From Lachnospiraceae bacterium UBA4381 (lineage in GTDB: Bacteria > Bacillota > Clostridia > Lachnospirales > Lachnospiraceae): a stretch of DNA of 11,644 bases. Both the position numbers and the translations under genes were made by a program. Below the pieces are notes generated by a model that searched no databases, had not been told where the DNA came from, and saw nothing but the letters and a program-made list of their open reading frames with translations. The DNA is taken from the NCBI GenBank assembly GCA_002391105.1, contig DGRT01000033.1, positions 1 to 11,644 on the forward strand. Direction: 5' to 3'. Shown here piece by piece: positions 1 to 6,309 of this stretch (position 1 is the first letter of the stretch; each line of letters begins with the position of its first letter).

Positions 1-231
1 GAGTTCCATGAGGAGCCATGGGTAAGCTATGTTACGAAACGTGGAACAGAGATGGTTATGGCTCCCGGAATGATGTTCACCATTGAACCTATGGTCAATA
101 TAGGCGGTCCGGAGGTCTTTGTAGATGAAGAAAATGACTGGACTGTATATACAGAGGATGGATCACTTTCGGCTCAGTGGGAGATACAGGTTCTCGTAAC
201 AGAGGACGGACATGAGGTCATTTCCTGGTAG
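1..231 (+). CDS. map: Methionine aminopeptidase, type I (3' end only)
   Basis: This is the C-terminal 76 residues of a type I methionine aminopeptidase; the 5' part lies outside the window. The enzyme removes the initiator methionine from new proteins in the cytoplasm using a two-metal centre. Seen directly: an opening FHEEP stretch carrying the conserved His, the family signature MFTIEPM with the metal-ligand Glu at visible residue 29, and SAQWE near the end with the second ligand Glu (residue 61). The usual His after that Glu in related enzymes (WEHT) is Ile here. The frame ends with TAG at 229-231. The last codons and the stop form the first unit of the 32-bp tandem repeat that follows. 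The assignment is firm; no terminator was found behind it. Confidence 0.93.
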   Translation, partial: EFHEEPWVSYVTKRGTEMVMAPGMMFTIEPMVNIGGPEVFVDEENDWTVYTEDGSLSAQWEIQVLVTEDGHEVISW

Positions 232-407
232 CAGCGGAGAAAGTAAAGTCATTTCCCGGTAGCAGTGTGAGAATGAGAGGTCATTTTCCGGTAGCAGCGG
301 GAGGATGCAAGGTTATTTCCCGGTAGCAGTGTGAGAATGAGAGGTCATCTCCTGGTAGCGGGGGAAGGATGTGAGGTCATCTTTTGGCAGCGGTGAGAGA
401 TGTACCG
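214..407 (+). repeat. Six-copy 31/32-bp tandem repeat seeded in the map stop region
   Basis: Six adjoining units begin at 217, 248, 280, 312, 344 and 376; the first spacing is 31 bp and the rest are 32 bp. Each unit opens with a form of GTCATTTCCYGGTAGCAG. Unit 1 includes the final codons and TAG stop of map, so the array seems to have grown from coding sequence. Units 2 and 4 differ at one base in 32, and the stretches 251-284 and 315-348 are identical. Odd units carry GCAGCGG-like text and even units GCAGTGTG, which points to a later 64-bp doubling. Unit 6 is the most decayed, and 401-420 may hold a seventh remnant. There are no spacers and no T-run. From 408 to 485 I see only the lysA ribosome binding site. 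Confidence 0.9.
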
Positions 408-485
408 GGTAAAGTGGATATATTTTTCTCACTGAGATTTAGTTTTGTTAATTGAAGTGGTTTTAGTTTTTTATGAGGAAGAATT

Positions 486-1790
486 ATGAAAAAAGCATTT
501 GTGACTAAAGAGATGGTTGAAGAGATTGTGAAAAAGTACCCCACACCTTTTCATATCTATGATGAAAGAGGAATAAGAGAAAATGTAAAGGCTCTACAGA
601 AAGCATTTTCCTGGAATCCCGGATTTAAGGAGTATTTTGCTGTGAAGGCTACTCCCAATCCAACTATACTCAGGATACTTCATGAAGAGGGCTGCGGAAC
701 AGACTGTTCATCTCTGGCAGAGCTTGTTATGTCCGAAAGAACCGGAATCCAGGGCTATGATGTAATGTTTTCTTCAAATGAAACACCTGCTGAAGAGTAT
801 GTCAAATGTGCCGAGATAGGAGGCATCATCAATCTTGATGATATAACTCATATTGACTTTGTGGTTAATGCTCTGGAGGGTAAGCTTACAGGAGAGGAAG
901 CAGGAAGGAAGCTTCCAAGGCGTATGTCCTGCCGTTTCAATCCGGGTGGACTTTTCACACTTGGTGAGAGCAGTGAAAGCGTTCAGGTTATGGATAACCC
1001 CGGCGAAGCAAAGTACGGTATGACAGAAGAACAGATCATAGAGGCTTACAAGAGACTTAAGGAGCTGGGAGTAGAGGAACTGGGACTTCATTCCTTCCTT
1101 GCCAGCAATACTGTTACAAATGATTATTATCCGGCACTTGCGAGGATACTGTTCCAGCTTGCAGTCAAGATTCAGAAGGAAGCAGGCGTAAAGCTTTCAT
1201 TTATCAATCTTTCAGGTGGTGTTGGAATATCCTATGTTCCGGATAAGCCTTCAAATGATATTCAGGCTATCGGTGACGGAGTACACAAGGTCTATGATGA
1301 GGTGCTTGTTCCTGCTGGAATGGGTGACGTGGCAATCTATACTGAGCTTGGTCGTTTTATGCTGGCTCCTTATGGCCATCTTGTTACAAAGGCTGTTCAC
1401 GAGAAGCATATTTACAAGGAATATATTGGAGTTGATGCCTGTGCGGCAAATCTGATGAGACCTGCCATGTATGGTTCCTATCATCATATAACAGTTCTTG
1501 GTAAGGAGGATGCTCCTAAGGATCATGTATATGATGTTGTGGGAAGTCTCTGTGAGAACAATGATAAGTTTGCGATAGACAGGGAGCTTCCTGAGATAGA
1601 AATAGGGGATTATCTGGCTATCCATGATACCGGTGCTCATGGATTTGCTATGGGTTATAACTACAACGGACGTCTTTGGTCCAGCGAGCTGCTTCTGAGA
1701 ATGGACGGAACTGTTACTCTTATCAGAAGAGCTGAAACGCTGGAGGATTATTTTGCTACACTTGAAGGCTTCTGGGATATAGAGGTTTGA
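486..1790 (+). CDS. lysA: Diaminopimelate decarboxylase (fold-type III PLP enzyme)
   Basis: A 434-residue cytoplasmic enzyme of the LysA/ornithine decarboxylase family. It should decarboxylate meso-diaminopimelate to L-lysine, the last lysine step, which also draws on the DAP pool used for peptidoglycan. Visible features: the PLP-binding Lys54 in FAVKATPNP, a GLHSF segment at 200-204, the glycine loop SGGVG at 243-247, ELGR at 287-290 (classically EPGR), substrate-site RPAMYG at 325-330, the cysteine motif GSLCENND at 353-360 (classically CESGD) and DTGAHGFAMGYNYNGR at 381-396, where GAY is the usual form. The sequence therefore belongs to a divergent branch. The start has AGGAAG 5-8 bases upstream. 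It sits 1 base before azlC, so the two are very probably co-transcribed. No convincing promoter was found upstream. A related diamino-acid substrate cannot be excluded. Confidence 0.85.
   Translation: MKKAFVTKEMVEEIVKKYPTPFHIYDERGIRENVKALQKAFSWNPGFKEYFAVKATPNPTILRILHEEGCGTDCSSLAELVMSERTGIQGYDVMFSSNETPAEEYVKCAEIGGIINLDDITHIDFVVNALEGKLTGEEAGRKLPRRMSCRFNPGGLFTLGESSESVQVMDNPGEAKYGMTEEQIIEAYKRLKELGVEELGLHSFLASNTVTNDYYPALARILFQLAVKIQKEAGVKLSFINLSGGVGISYVPDKPSNDIQAIGDGVHKVYDEVLVPAGMGDVAIYTELGRFMLAPYGHLVTKAVHEKHIYKEYIGVDACAANLMRPAMYGSYHHITVLGKEDAPKDHVYDVVGSLCENNDKFAIDRELPEIEIGDYLAIHDTGAHGFAMGYNYNGRLWSSELLLRMDGTVTLIRRAETLEDYFATLEGFWDIEV
1781..1785 (+). promoter_or_regulatory. Ribosome binding site fixing the GTG start of azlC
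   Basis: AGAGG lies inside the last codons of lysA, 6 bases before the GTG at 1792. It supports a GTG start for azlC. The ATG at 1790-1792 is in another frame and is not the start. Confidence 0.65.
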
Positions 1791-1791
1791 T

Positions 1792-2487
1792 GTGGAGAAT
1801 TATAAGCGTGGACTGCTGGCGGGTATCCCGATAGCACTGGGCTACCTGTCGGTTTCATTTACATTTGGAATAATGACAATTAAATACGGGCTGAATGTCT
1901 GGGAGGCGACTCTTATATCCATGACAAATGTTACCTCTGCCGGCCAGTTTGCGGGAGTACAGATCATGCTGTATCCGGGGCTTTGGCTGGATATGCTGAT
2001 CTCCCAGATTACTATTAATGTGAGATATTCTTTTATGTCTGTTGCGCTTTCTCAGAAGCTGGACAAAAGATTCTCCGGTATCTGGAAATGGCTGCTGGGT
2101 TTTATGGTAACTGATGAGATATTTGCTGTTGCTATCGGAGAGAAGAAGATAACAAGATCCTTCTGGCTGGGGCTGTCAACACTGCCTTATTTTGGATGGG
2201 CGCTGGGTACATTTCTGGGGGCGTTTCTGGGAAATGTGCTTCCTGATAATGTGCTAAATGCTCTTGGTCTCGCTCTCTATGGAATGTTCGTGGCAATAGT
2301 AGTACCTGATATGAAGAAGGAAAAGGCAGTGGTAGTGGTGGTTCTTATTTCTGCTGCGCTTTCGGTGCTTTTTACATATCTGCCGGTTCTGAATAAGGTT
2401 TCTGTCGGAATAGCTATAAGTATATGCGCTATTATCGGAGCTGTTATAGCTGCGGTACTCTTTCCGGTAGAAACGGAGGAGGCGTGA
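1792..2487 (+). CDS. azlC: AzlC-family branched-chain amino-acid exporter, large subunit
   Basis: A 231-residue integral membrane protein of the AzlC family. With AzlD it forms the two-part exporter known from Bacillus subtilis 4-azaleucine resistance, which moves branched-chain and similar amino acids out of the cell. Seen: several hydrophobic helices from about residue 8 to the end, the family motif NVRYSFMS at 76-83 and TDE at 107-109, which line up with the conserved NxRY and TDE segments. The length is typical. The start is GTG, chosen from the AGAGG site and a single base of spacing after the lysA stop. One base separates its stop from azlD, which carries its own GGAGG inside the azlC end. 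Because it sits directly behind lysA, its physiological cargo could be lysine or a related amino acid, but that is inference only. Confidence 0.88.
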   Translation: MENYKRGLLAGIPIALGYLSVSFTFGIMTIKYGLNVWEATLISMTNVTSAGQFAGVQIMLYPGLWLDMLISQITINVRYSFMSVALSQKLDKRFSGIWKWLLGFMVTDEIFAVAIGEKKITRSFWLGLSTLPYFGWALGTFLGAFLGNVLPDNVLNALGLALYGMFVAIVVPDMKKEKAVVVVVLISAALSVLFTYLPVLNKVSVGIAISICAIIGAVIAAVLFPVETEEA

Positions 2488-2488
2488 T

Positions 2489-2806
2489 ATGGATATAAAA
2501 GTATATTTTACTTATCTCTTCATAATGGCAGTATCTACATATCTGATCAGGGTCATACCATTCGTTCTGGTTAGAAATCAGATTAAGAACAGATTCATCA
2601 GGTCGTTTCTGCATTATATTCCATATGCTGTTCTTACCGCTATGACCATACCTGCTATATTTACTGCTACAGGCAGTGTGATTTCAGCTCTGGTTGGATT
2701 TGTGGTTGCAGTTTTACTTGCGCTTAAGGGAAAGAGCCTAACTGTGGTGGCACTCCTCTCGTGTGCGGCAGTATTTCTGGTTGAGCTTATAATGGTCTAT
2801 CTATAA
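2489..2806 (+). CDS. azlD: AzlD-family exporter, small subunit
   Basis: A 105-residue membrane protein of the AzlD family, partner of AzlC. Seen: about four hydrophobic helices, the N-terminal TYLIRVIPF at 17-25 and a central HYIPYAVLTAMTIPAIF-type segment, both characteristic of AzlD. The ATG at 2489 follows the azlC stop by one base and has a strong GGAGGAGG 6 bases upstream (2475-2482), so the pair is tightly co-translated. The length is normal and nothing is missing. Confidence 0.88.
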   Translation: MDIKVYFTYLFIMAVSTYLIRVIPFVLVRNQIKNRFIRSFLHYIPYAVLTAMTIPAIFTATGSVISALVGFVVAVLLALKGKSLTVVALLSCAAVFLVELIMVYL

Positions 2807-2832
2807 TATGATTTGATTTGCAGGGTGATCAA

Positions 2833-3621
2833 ATGAATAAACTACTAATATTACTTTTCCTGTTTTCCTCCGGAAGTGTGACAGGCTGGGTTATAGAGCT
2901 GTTCTTCAGAAGGTATCTGGACCCGGTGGAAAGCAAGAAAAAGAAATGGGTTAATCCGGGCTTTTTTGTTGGCCCGTATCTTCCGATATATGGTTCGGGA
3001 CTTATAGTATTATATCTTCTGGGACACATATCATTTCCATCTATAGGTACACAGCATCCGATACTTGAAAAGCTGCTGATATTTTTTATTATGGCTGCAT
3101 GTATGACGCTCCTGGAGTTTATTACCGGAATGATTTTTATCAATCATCTCCATCTGCAGCTTTGGGACTATTCGTCATACTGGGGAAATATCAAGGGAGT
3201 TATATGCCCGCTTTTCTCCTGCTTCTGGTATGCACTGGCGGCATTTTATTATCTGGTGCTTCATCCGAGGGTTCTGGGGGCGCTTGACTGGCTTTCCAGA
3301 AATCTTGTTTTTTCTTTCTTCATAGGCTTTTTCTATGGAGTGTTCGTGCTGGATATAATATATTCCTTCCAGCTCATGGTAAAGATAAAGAAGCTGGCAG
3401 ACGAGTATCAGATAGTTGTCAAGTACAATGCATATAAGAACAAGCTTATTGATATAAGAGAAGAGGCGAAGGAGAGAAGCTATTTCTTCTTCTCATCCAG
3501 ACTTAGCAGTATATCACCGCGTGAAGTGTTCGAGCGTTACAGAGAGAACTTCTCGGCGAGGGAAATGGTTATGAAGCCTATCAATAAGGTTAGAGATGCG
3601 GTAGATAAAGTGCGTCGTTAA
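2833..3621 (+). CDS. CmpB-family (PF06541, putative ABC-transporter type IV) membrane protein
   Basis: A 262-residue membrane protein resembling the ABC_trans_CmpB family, whose biochemical role is not established. Seen: about five hydrophobic helices (roughly 3-21, 52-66, 80-103, 122-145, 157-183), the family signature NPGFFVGPYLPIYGSG at 41-56, an EFITG segment at 95-99 and LWDYS at 110-114. The tail from about 185 to 262 is hydrophilic, rich in Lys, Arg and Glu, and probably cytoplasmic. I place the start at ATG 2833, because AGGGTG at 2822-2827 lies 5 bases upstream; an in-frame TTG at 2818 would lose that site. The gene is 26 bases behind azlD, with no terminator between, and is followed by a strong terminator, so it is likely the last gene of the lysA-azlCD operon. 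No ATPase gene is nearby, so the ABC label should not be taken literally. Confidence 0.75.
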   Translation: MNKLLILLFLFSSGSVTGWVIELFFRRYLDPVESKKKKWVNPGFFVGPYLPIYGSGLIVLYLLGHISFPSIGTQHPILEKLLIFFIMAACMTLLEFITGMIFINHLHLQLWDYSSYWGNIKGVICPLFSCFWYALAAFYYLVLHPRVLGALDWLSRNLVFSFFIGFFYGVFVLDIIYSFQLMVKIKKLADEYQIVVKYNAYKNKLIDIREEAKERSYFFFSSRLSSISPREVFERYRENFSAREMVMKPINKVRDAVDKVRR

Positions 3622-3628
3622 TGTGATA

Positions 3629-3675
3629 AAGTGGTAACAGGGAAGTGGTTTTCCTGTTACCACTTTTTTATTTTT
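3629..3675 (+). terminator. Intrinsic terminator of the lysA-azlCD-cmpB operon
   Basis: A perfect 13-bp stem pairs AAGTGGTAACAGG (3629-3641) with CCTGTTACCACTT (3653-3665) around an 11-base loop. It is followed by a T-rich run through 3675. It begins 8 bases after the stop codon. Confidence 0.95.
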
Positions 3676-3782
3676 CAAATAATTTGAAGAGCTGACATGT
3701 CTATAGATTTGCTATGTATATCTGCTGTCTCTTTATTGAAGCAATAAACCATGTATAGTAACTATTTGACACATAATTTGTA

Positions 3783-3800
3783 TAAATATCGAAATATTTA
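3783..3800. promoter_or_regulatory. 18-bp perfect palindrome, candidate operator
   Basis: TAAATAT (3783-3789) and ATATTTA (3794-3800) are perfect inverted arms around CGAA. The site ends 2 bases before the predicted -35 region of the GH3 promoter, a usual place for an activator or repressor to bind. The AT-rich arms raise the chance of coincidence. Confidence 0.4.
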
Positions 3801-3802
3801 GG

Positions 3803-3831
3803 TTCAGTTAATAATATTATTTTGATATAAT
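3803..3831 (+). promoter_or_regulatory. Extended -10 promoter for the glycosidase operon
   Basis: A perfect TATAAT at 3826-3831 is preceded by TGA, giving the extended -10 form TGnTATAAT. A weak -35 (TTCAGT, 3803-3808) sits at 17 bases. Transcription would start near 3838, giving a leader of about 150 bases before the GH3 start, with the 20-bp repeats inside the transcribed leader. Confidence 0.6.
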
Positions 3832-3860
3832 CACCTTGGGTGTCGAAAGATACTATTGAT

Positions 3861-3940
3861 ACATTAATACTATACAGGGTGTATTAGTATTATACATGAT
3901 GCATTAGTATTATACTTGGTGCATTGATATTATAATAGTA
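3861..3940 (+). repeat. Four 20-bp direct repeats in the GH3 leader
   Basis: Units start at 3861, 3881, 3901 and 3921 with an exact 20-base period. The common core is RYATTARTAYTATAC, followed by AGGGT, ATGAT or TTGGT; the fourth unit is looser. Each middle unit contains GTATTAGTATTATAC or a close form, an imperfect inverted repeat (GTATTA against TTATAC). The spacing is close to two DNA helical turns, so proteins on each unit would sit on one face. They could be regulator sites, or RNA elements in the leader, since they lie after the predicted transcription start. Confidence 0.85.
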
Positions 3941-3980
3941 GCTTTGGGTTTATATGCTAAATGACAGCAAATGAATGTAT

Positions 3981-3985
3981 GGAGG
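3981..3985 (+). promoter_or_regulatory. Ribosome binding site fixing the GH3 start
   Basis: GGAGG lies 6 bases before ATG 3992. An in-frame ATG at 3971 is upstream of this site and is therefore unlikely to be the start. Confidence 0.85.
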
Positions 3986-3991
3986 TTTGAT

Positions 3992-6259
3992 ATGGATGTT
4001 GAGAAGGTAATTAGTGAGATGACTCTTGAGGAGAAGGCTGCATTTGTGTCCGGGGAAGATATGTGGACCACCAAGGACCTCAGCAGGCTTGGTGTTCCTC
4101 CTGTTTTTATGAGTGACGGTCCTCATGGACTGAGAAAGCAGAACAAGTCCGAAAGTGATGATCCTGCTGACCAGTATAATACGATGCATGCGGTATGTTT
4201 TCCTGCTGCCTGCGCCACAGCATCCTCTTTTGATAGAGAACTGATGAACAGGCTGGGCGTTGATCTGGGCAAGGAGTGTCAGGCTGAGGGCGTTTCGACC
4301 ATACTTGGTCCTGCTATAAATATTAAGAGATCTCCTCTTTGCGGACGTAACTTTGAATATGTTTCCGAGGATCCATATCTTACAGGAGAGATGAGTACAG
4401 CTTATATAAAGGGCGTTCAGTCACAGGATGTTGGAACCTCGCTTAAGCATTTTGCGGCTAATTCCCAGGAAACAGAAAGAATGTATGCGGACAGTATTAT
4501 AGATGAGAGAACTCTTAGAGAGATATATCTTGCCGGCTTTGAAAAGGCTGTAAAGGAGGCGTCTCCCTGGACTTTAATGGCATCCTATAACAGGATAAAT
4601 GGAGAGTATTCCTCAGAGAATGACTGGCTGCTGAATAAGGTCCTCAGAGATGAATGGGGATACCGGGGAGTTGTTATGTCTGACTGGGGCGCTGTTTCTG
4701 ACAGGGTTAAGGGCGTTGCGGCAGGACTTGATCTGGAAATGCCCGGCAGCAGAGGAGTAAATGATGGCGATATCATAAAGGCTGTTAAGGATGGAACTCT
4801 TCCGGAGGAAAAGCTGGACATCGCAGTAAGAAATCTGCTTGAGTGGATAGATAAGTATCTTTCCAATAAGGACAAGCACAGCGAAGTATTTGACAGGGAT
4901 ATAGATCATGAAAAGGCGGTCAGAGCTGATGAGGAGTGTATAGTTCTTCTTAAGAATGAGGAGGATATACTCCCGTTAAATGCTGATGAAAAGGTTCTGT
5001 TTGTGGGTGGCTTTGCCGAGACTCCAAGATTCCAGGGCGGTGGCAGCAGTCATATAGAGGCTCATAATGCTGTTTCAGCTGTATCCCTCAAGGATAATTA
5101 TTCAGATAATATTTCCTTTATCAAGGGCTTCCCTCATGATAAGGATGAACTGATAGAGGGCGATACGGACAAGATACTTGAAGAGGTCGGAAATGCCGAT
5201 AAGGTGGTTGTATTTGCAGGTCTTCCTGATGCATTTGAATCAGAGGGCTATGACAGGGAGCATATGAGACTGCCGGATTCGCAGAATATTCTTATAGGAA
5301 AGCTTATCGAGACCGGTGCAAAGATAATAGTGGTTCTTCATAATGGCTCACCTGTTGAGCTTCCATGGAAGGATGATGTTGATGCTATAGTTGAGGCATA
5401 CCTTGGAGGCGAGGGAGTAGGAGAGGCTGTCATGAATGTTCTTTACGGCAGGGTGAATCCATCCGGAAAGCTGGCAGAAACATTTCCACTTCGTCTGGAG
5501 CATAATCCAAGCTATATCAATTTCCCTGTAGCAAATCATAAGGTGGTTTACGGCGAAGGAGTATTTGTTGGATACAGATATTATGATACCAAGAAGATGG
5601 ATGTTCTGTTCCCGTTTGGTTATGGACTTTCATATACGACCTTCAGTTATTCCAATACTGTAATTGACAGCAGAACTGTTGATATAAATGAAGGAACCAC
5701 AGTTTCGGTTGACATAACTAATACCGGAAGCAGAGCCGGAAAGGAAATAGTACAGCTTTATGTAAGAGACTGTACAAATGCAACCAATAGACCTGTGCAT
5801 GAGCTTAAGGGCTTTGATAAGGTAAGCCTCGAACCGGGTGAGACAAAAACTGTAACATTTAAACTGGATAAGAGAAGCTTTGCCTGGTACAGCACTCAGG
5901 TAGAAGACTGGTATGCGGCAAATGGTAAGTACATTATCGAGATCGGTGCTTCCTCCAGAGATATTCGTTTTGAAGAGGAGATAGAGCTTACAGGCAGCTT
6001 CCAGCTTCCACCTAAGATCGATCAGGATGTTCAGCTTGGCGAACTGCTTAGTTACGAGCCTACCAGAGAGTTTACTGAAAACTATTTTGCGAAGGCTGCA
6101 ACCCAGTTCTCCAGTGGAGAGGATTCGGCTATCATGGATGAGATGACCAGGGCTATGCTGGAGTATATGCCTATCAGAACTCTTAGATCCTTCGGTGATC
6201 TGGATAATGAGAAGATTGAGGAAATACTGGAAATGCTGAGAAAGTGCATGAAGCAGTAA
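3992..6259 (+). CDS. Family 3 glycoside hydrolase, beta-glucosidase-like
   Basis: A 755-residue GH3 enzyme that should release sugars from the non-reducing ends of beta-linked oligosaccharides by a retaining mechanism. Seen in order: an N-terminal barrel domain with SDGPHGLR (41-48), a KHFAAN segment near 152-157 and the nucleophile Asp231 in MSDWGA; a second alpha/beta domain with SEGYDRE, whose Glu418 is the likely acid/base by comparison with other GH3 enzymes; and a C-terminal fibronectin-III-like domain at about 575-660. A tail of roughly 90 residues follows. There is no PA14 insert and no signal peptide, so it is probably cytoplasmic and depends on sugar import. The start is set by the GGAGG 6 bases upstream. 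The next glycosidase gene begins 50 bases later with no terminator between. The exact substrate (glucoside, xyloside or other) cannot be read from the sequence. Confidence 0.92.
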   Translation: MDVEKVISEMTLEEKAAFVSGEDMWTTKDLSRLGVPPVFMSDGPHGLRKQNKSESDDPADQYNTMHAVCFPAACATASSFDRELMNRLGVDLGKECQAEGVSTILGPAINIKRSPLCGRNFEYVSEDPYLTGEMSTAYIKGVQSQDVGTSLKHFAANSQETERMYADSIIDERTLREIYLAGFEKAVKEASPWTLMASYNRINGEYSSENDWLLNKVLRDEWGYRGVVMSDWGAVSDRVKGVAAGLDLEMPGSRGVNDGDIIKAVKDGTLPEEKLDIAVRNLLEWIDKYLSNKDKHSEVFDRDIDHEKAVRADEECIVLLKNEEDILPLNADEKVLFVGGFAETPRFQGGGSSHIEAHNAVSAVSLKDNYSDNISFIKGFPHDKDELIEGDTDKILEEVGNADKVVVFAGLPDAFESEGYDREHMRLPDSQNILIGKLIETGAKIIVVLHNGSPVELPWKDDVDAIVEAYLGGEGVGEAVMNVLYGRVNPSGKLAETFPLRLEHNPSYINFPVANHKVVYGEGVFVGYRYYDTKKMDVLFPFGYGLSYTTFSYSNTVIDSRTVDINEGTTVSVDITNTGSRAGKEIVQLYVRDCTNATNRPVHELKGFDKVSLEPGETKTVTFKLDKRSFAWYSTQVEDWYAANGKYIIEIGASSRDIRFEEEIELTGSFQLPPKIDQDVQLGELLSYEPTREFTENYFAKAATQFSSGEDSAIMDEMTRAMLEYMPIRTLRSFGDLDNEKIEEILEMLRKCMKQ

Positions 6260-6309
6260 AGTAAAGATAGAAAATGCCGGAAAGTACGTAATAAAATAGG
6301 AAGATAGCT

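Larger units (their letters stand above)
3622..3991. other. Intergenic regulatory stretch before the GH3 gene
   Basis: This 370-base AT-rich stretch has no supported gene. In order it holds the terminator of the upstream operon, an unremarkable run to about 3782, an 18-bp palindrome, an extended -10 promoter, four 20-bp direct repeats and the GH3 ribosome binding site. Each has its own entry. Confidence 0.8.

Noticed and set aside
214..407. CRISPR array or REP element
   Set aside because: The units adjoin directly with no unique spacers, and the first unit is the map coding end, so this is a plain tandem repeat.
445..474. TTGTTA/TTTTAT as a lysA promoter
   Set aside because: The start point would fall in or after the ribosome binding site, leaving no leader.
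1251..1640. Reverse-strand open frame inside lysA
   Set aside because: It is a shadow of the well-supported forward gene without any recognisable protein feature.
486..1790. Carboxynorspermidine or ornithine decarboxylase
   Set aside because: The overall motif order (LHSF, SGGVG, ELGR, RPAMYG, LCENND, NYNGR) fits diaminopimelate decarboxylase better; kept only as a minor alternative.
3766..3771. TTGACA as a -35 promoter element
   Set aside because: No acceptable -10 lies 16-18 bases downstream; the candidates at 9, 15 and 23 bases are misplaced or poor.
3931..3936. TATAAT in the fourth 20-bp repeat as a second -10
   Set aside because: There is no TG extension and no -35 at a usable distance (TTGGTG is only 9 bases away); it is probably a by-product of the repeat.
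3861..3940. CRISPR array
   Set aside because: The 20-base units are head-to-tail without spacers.
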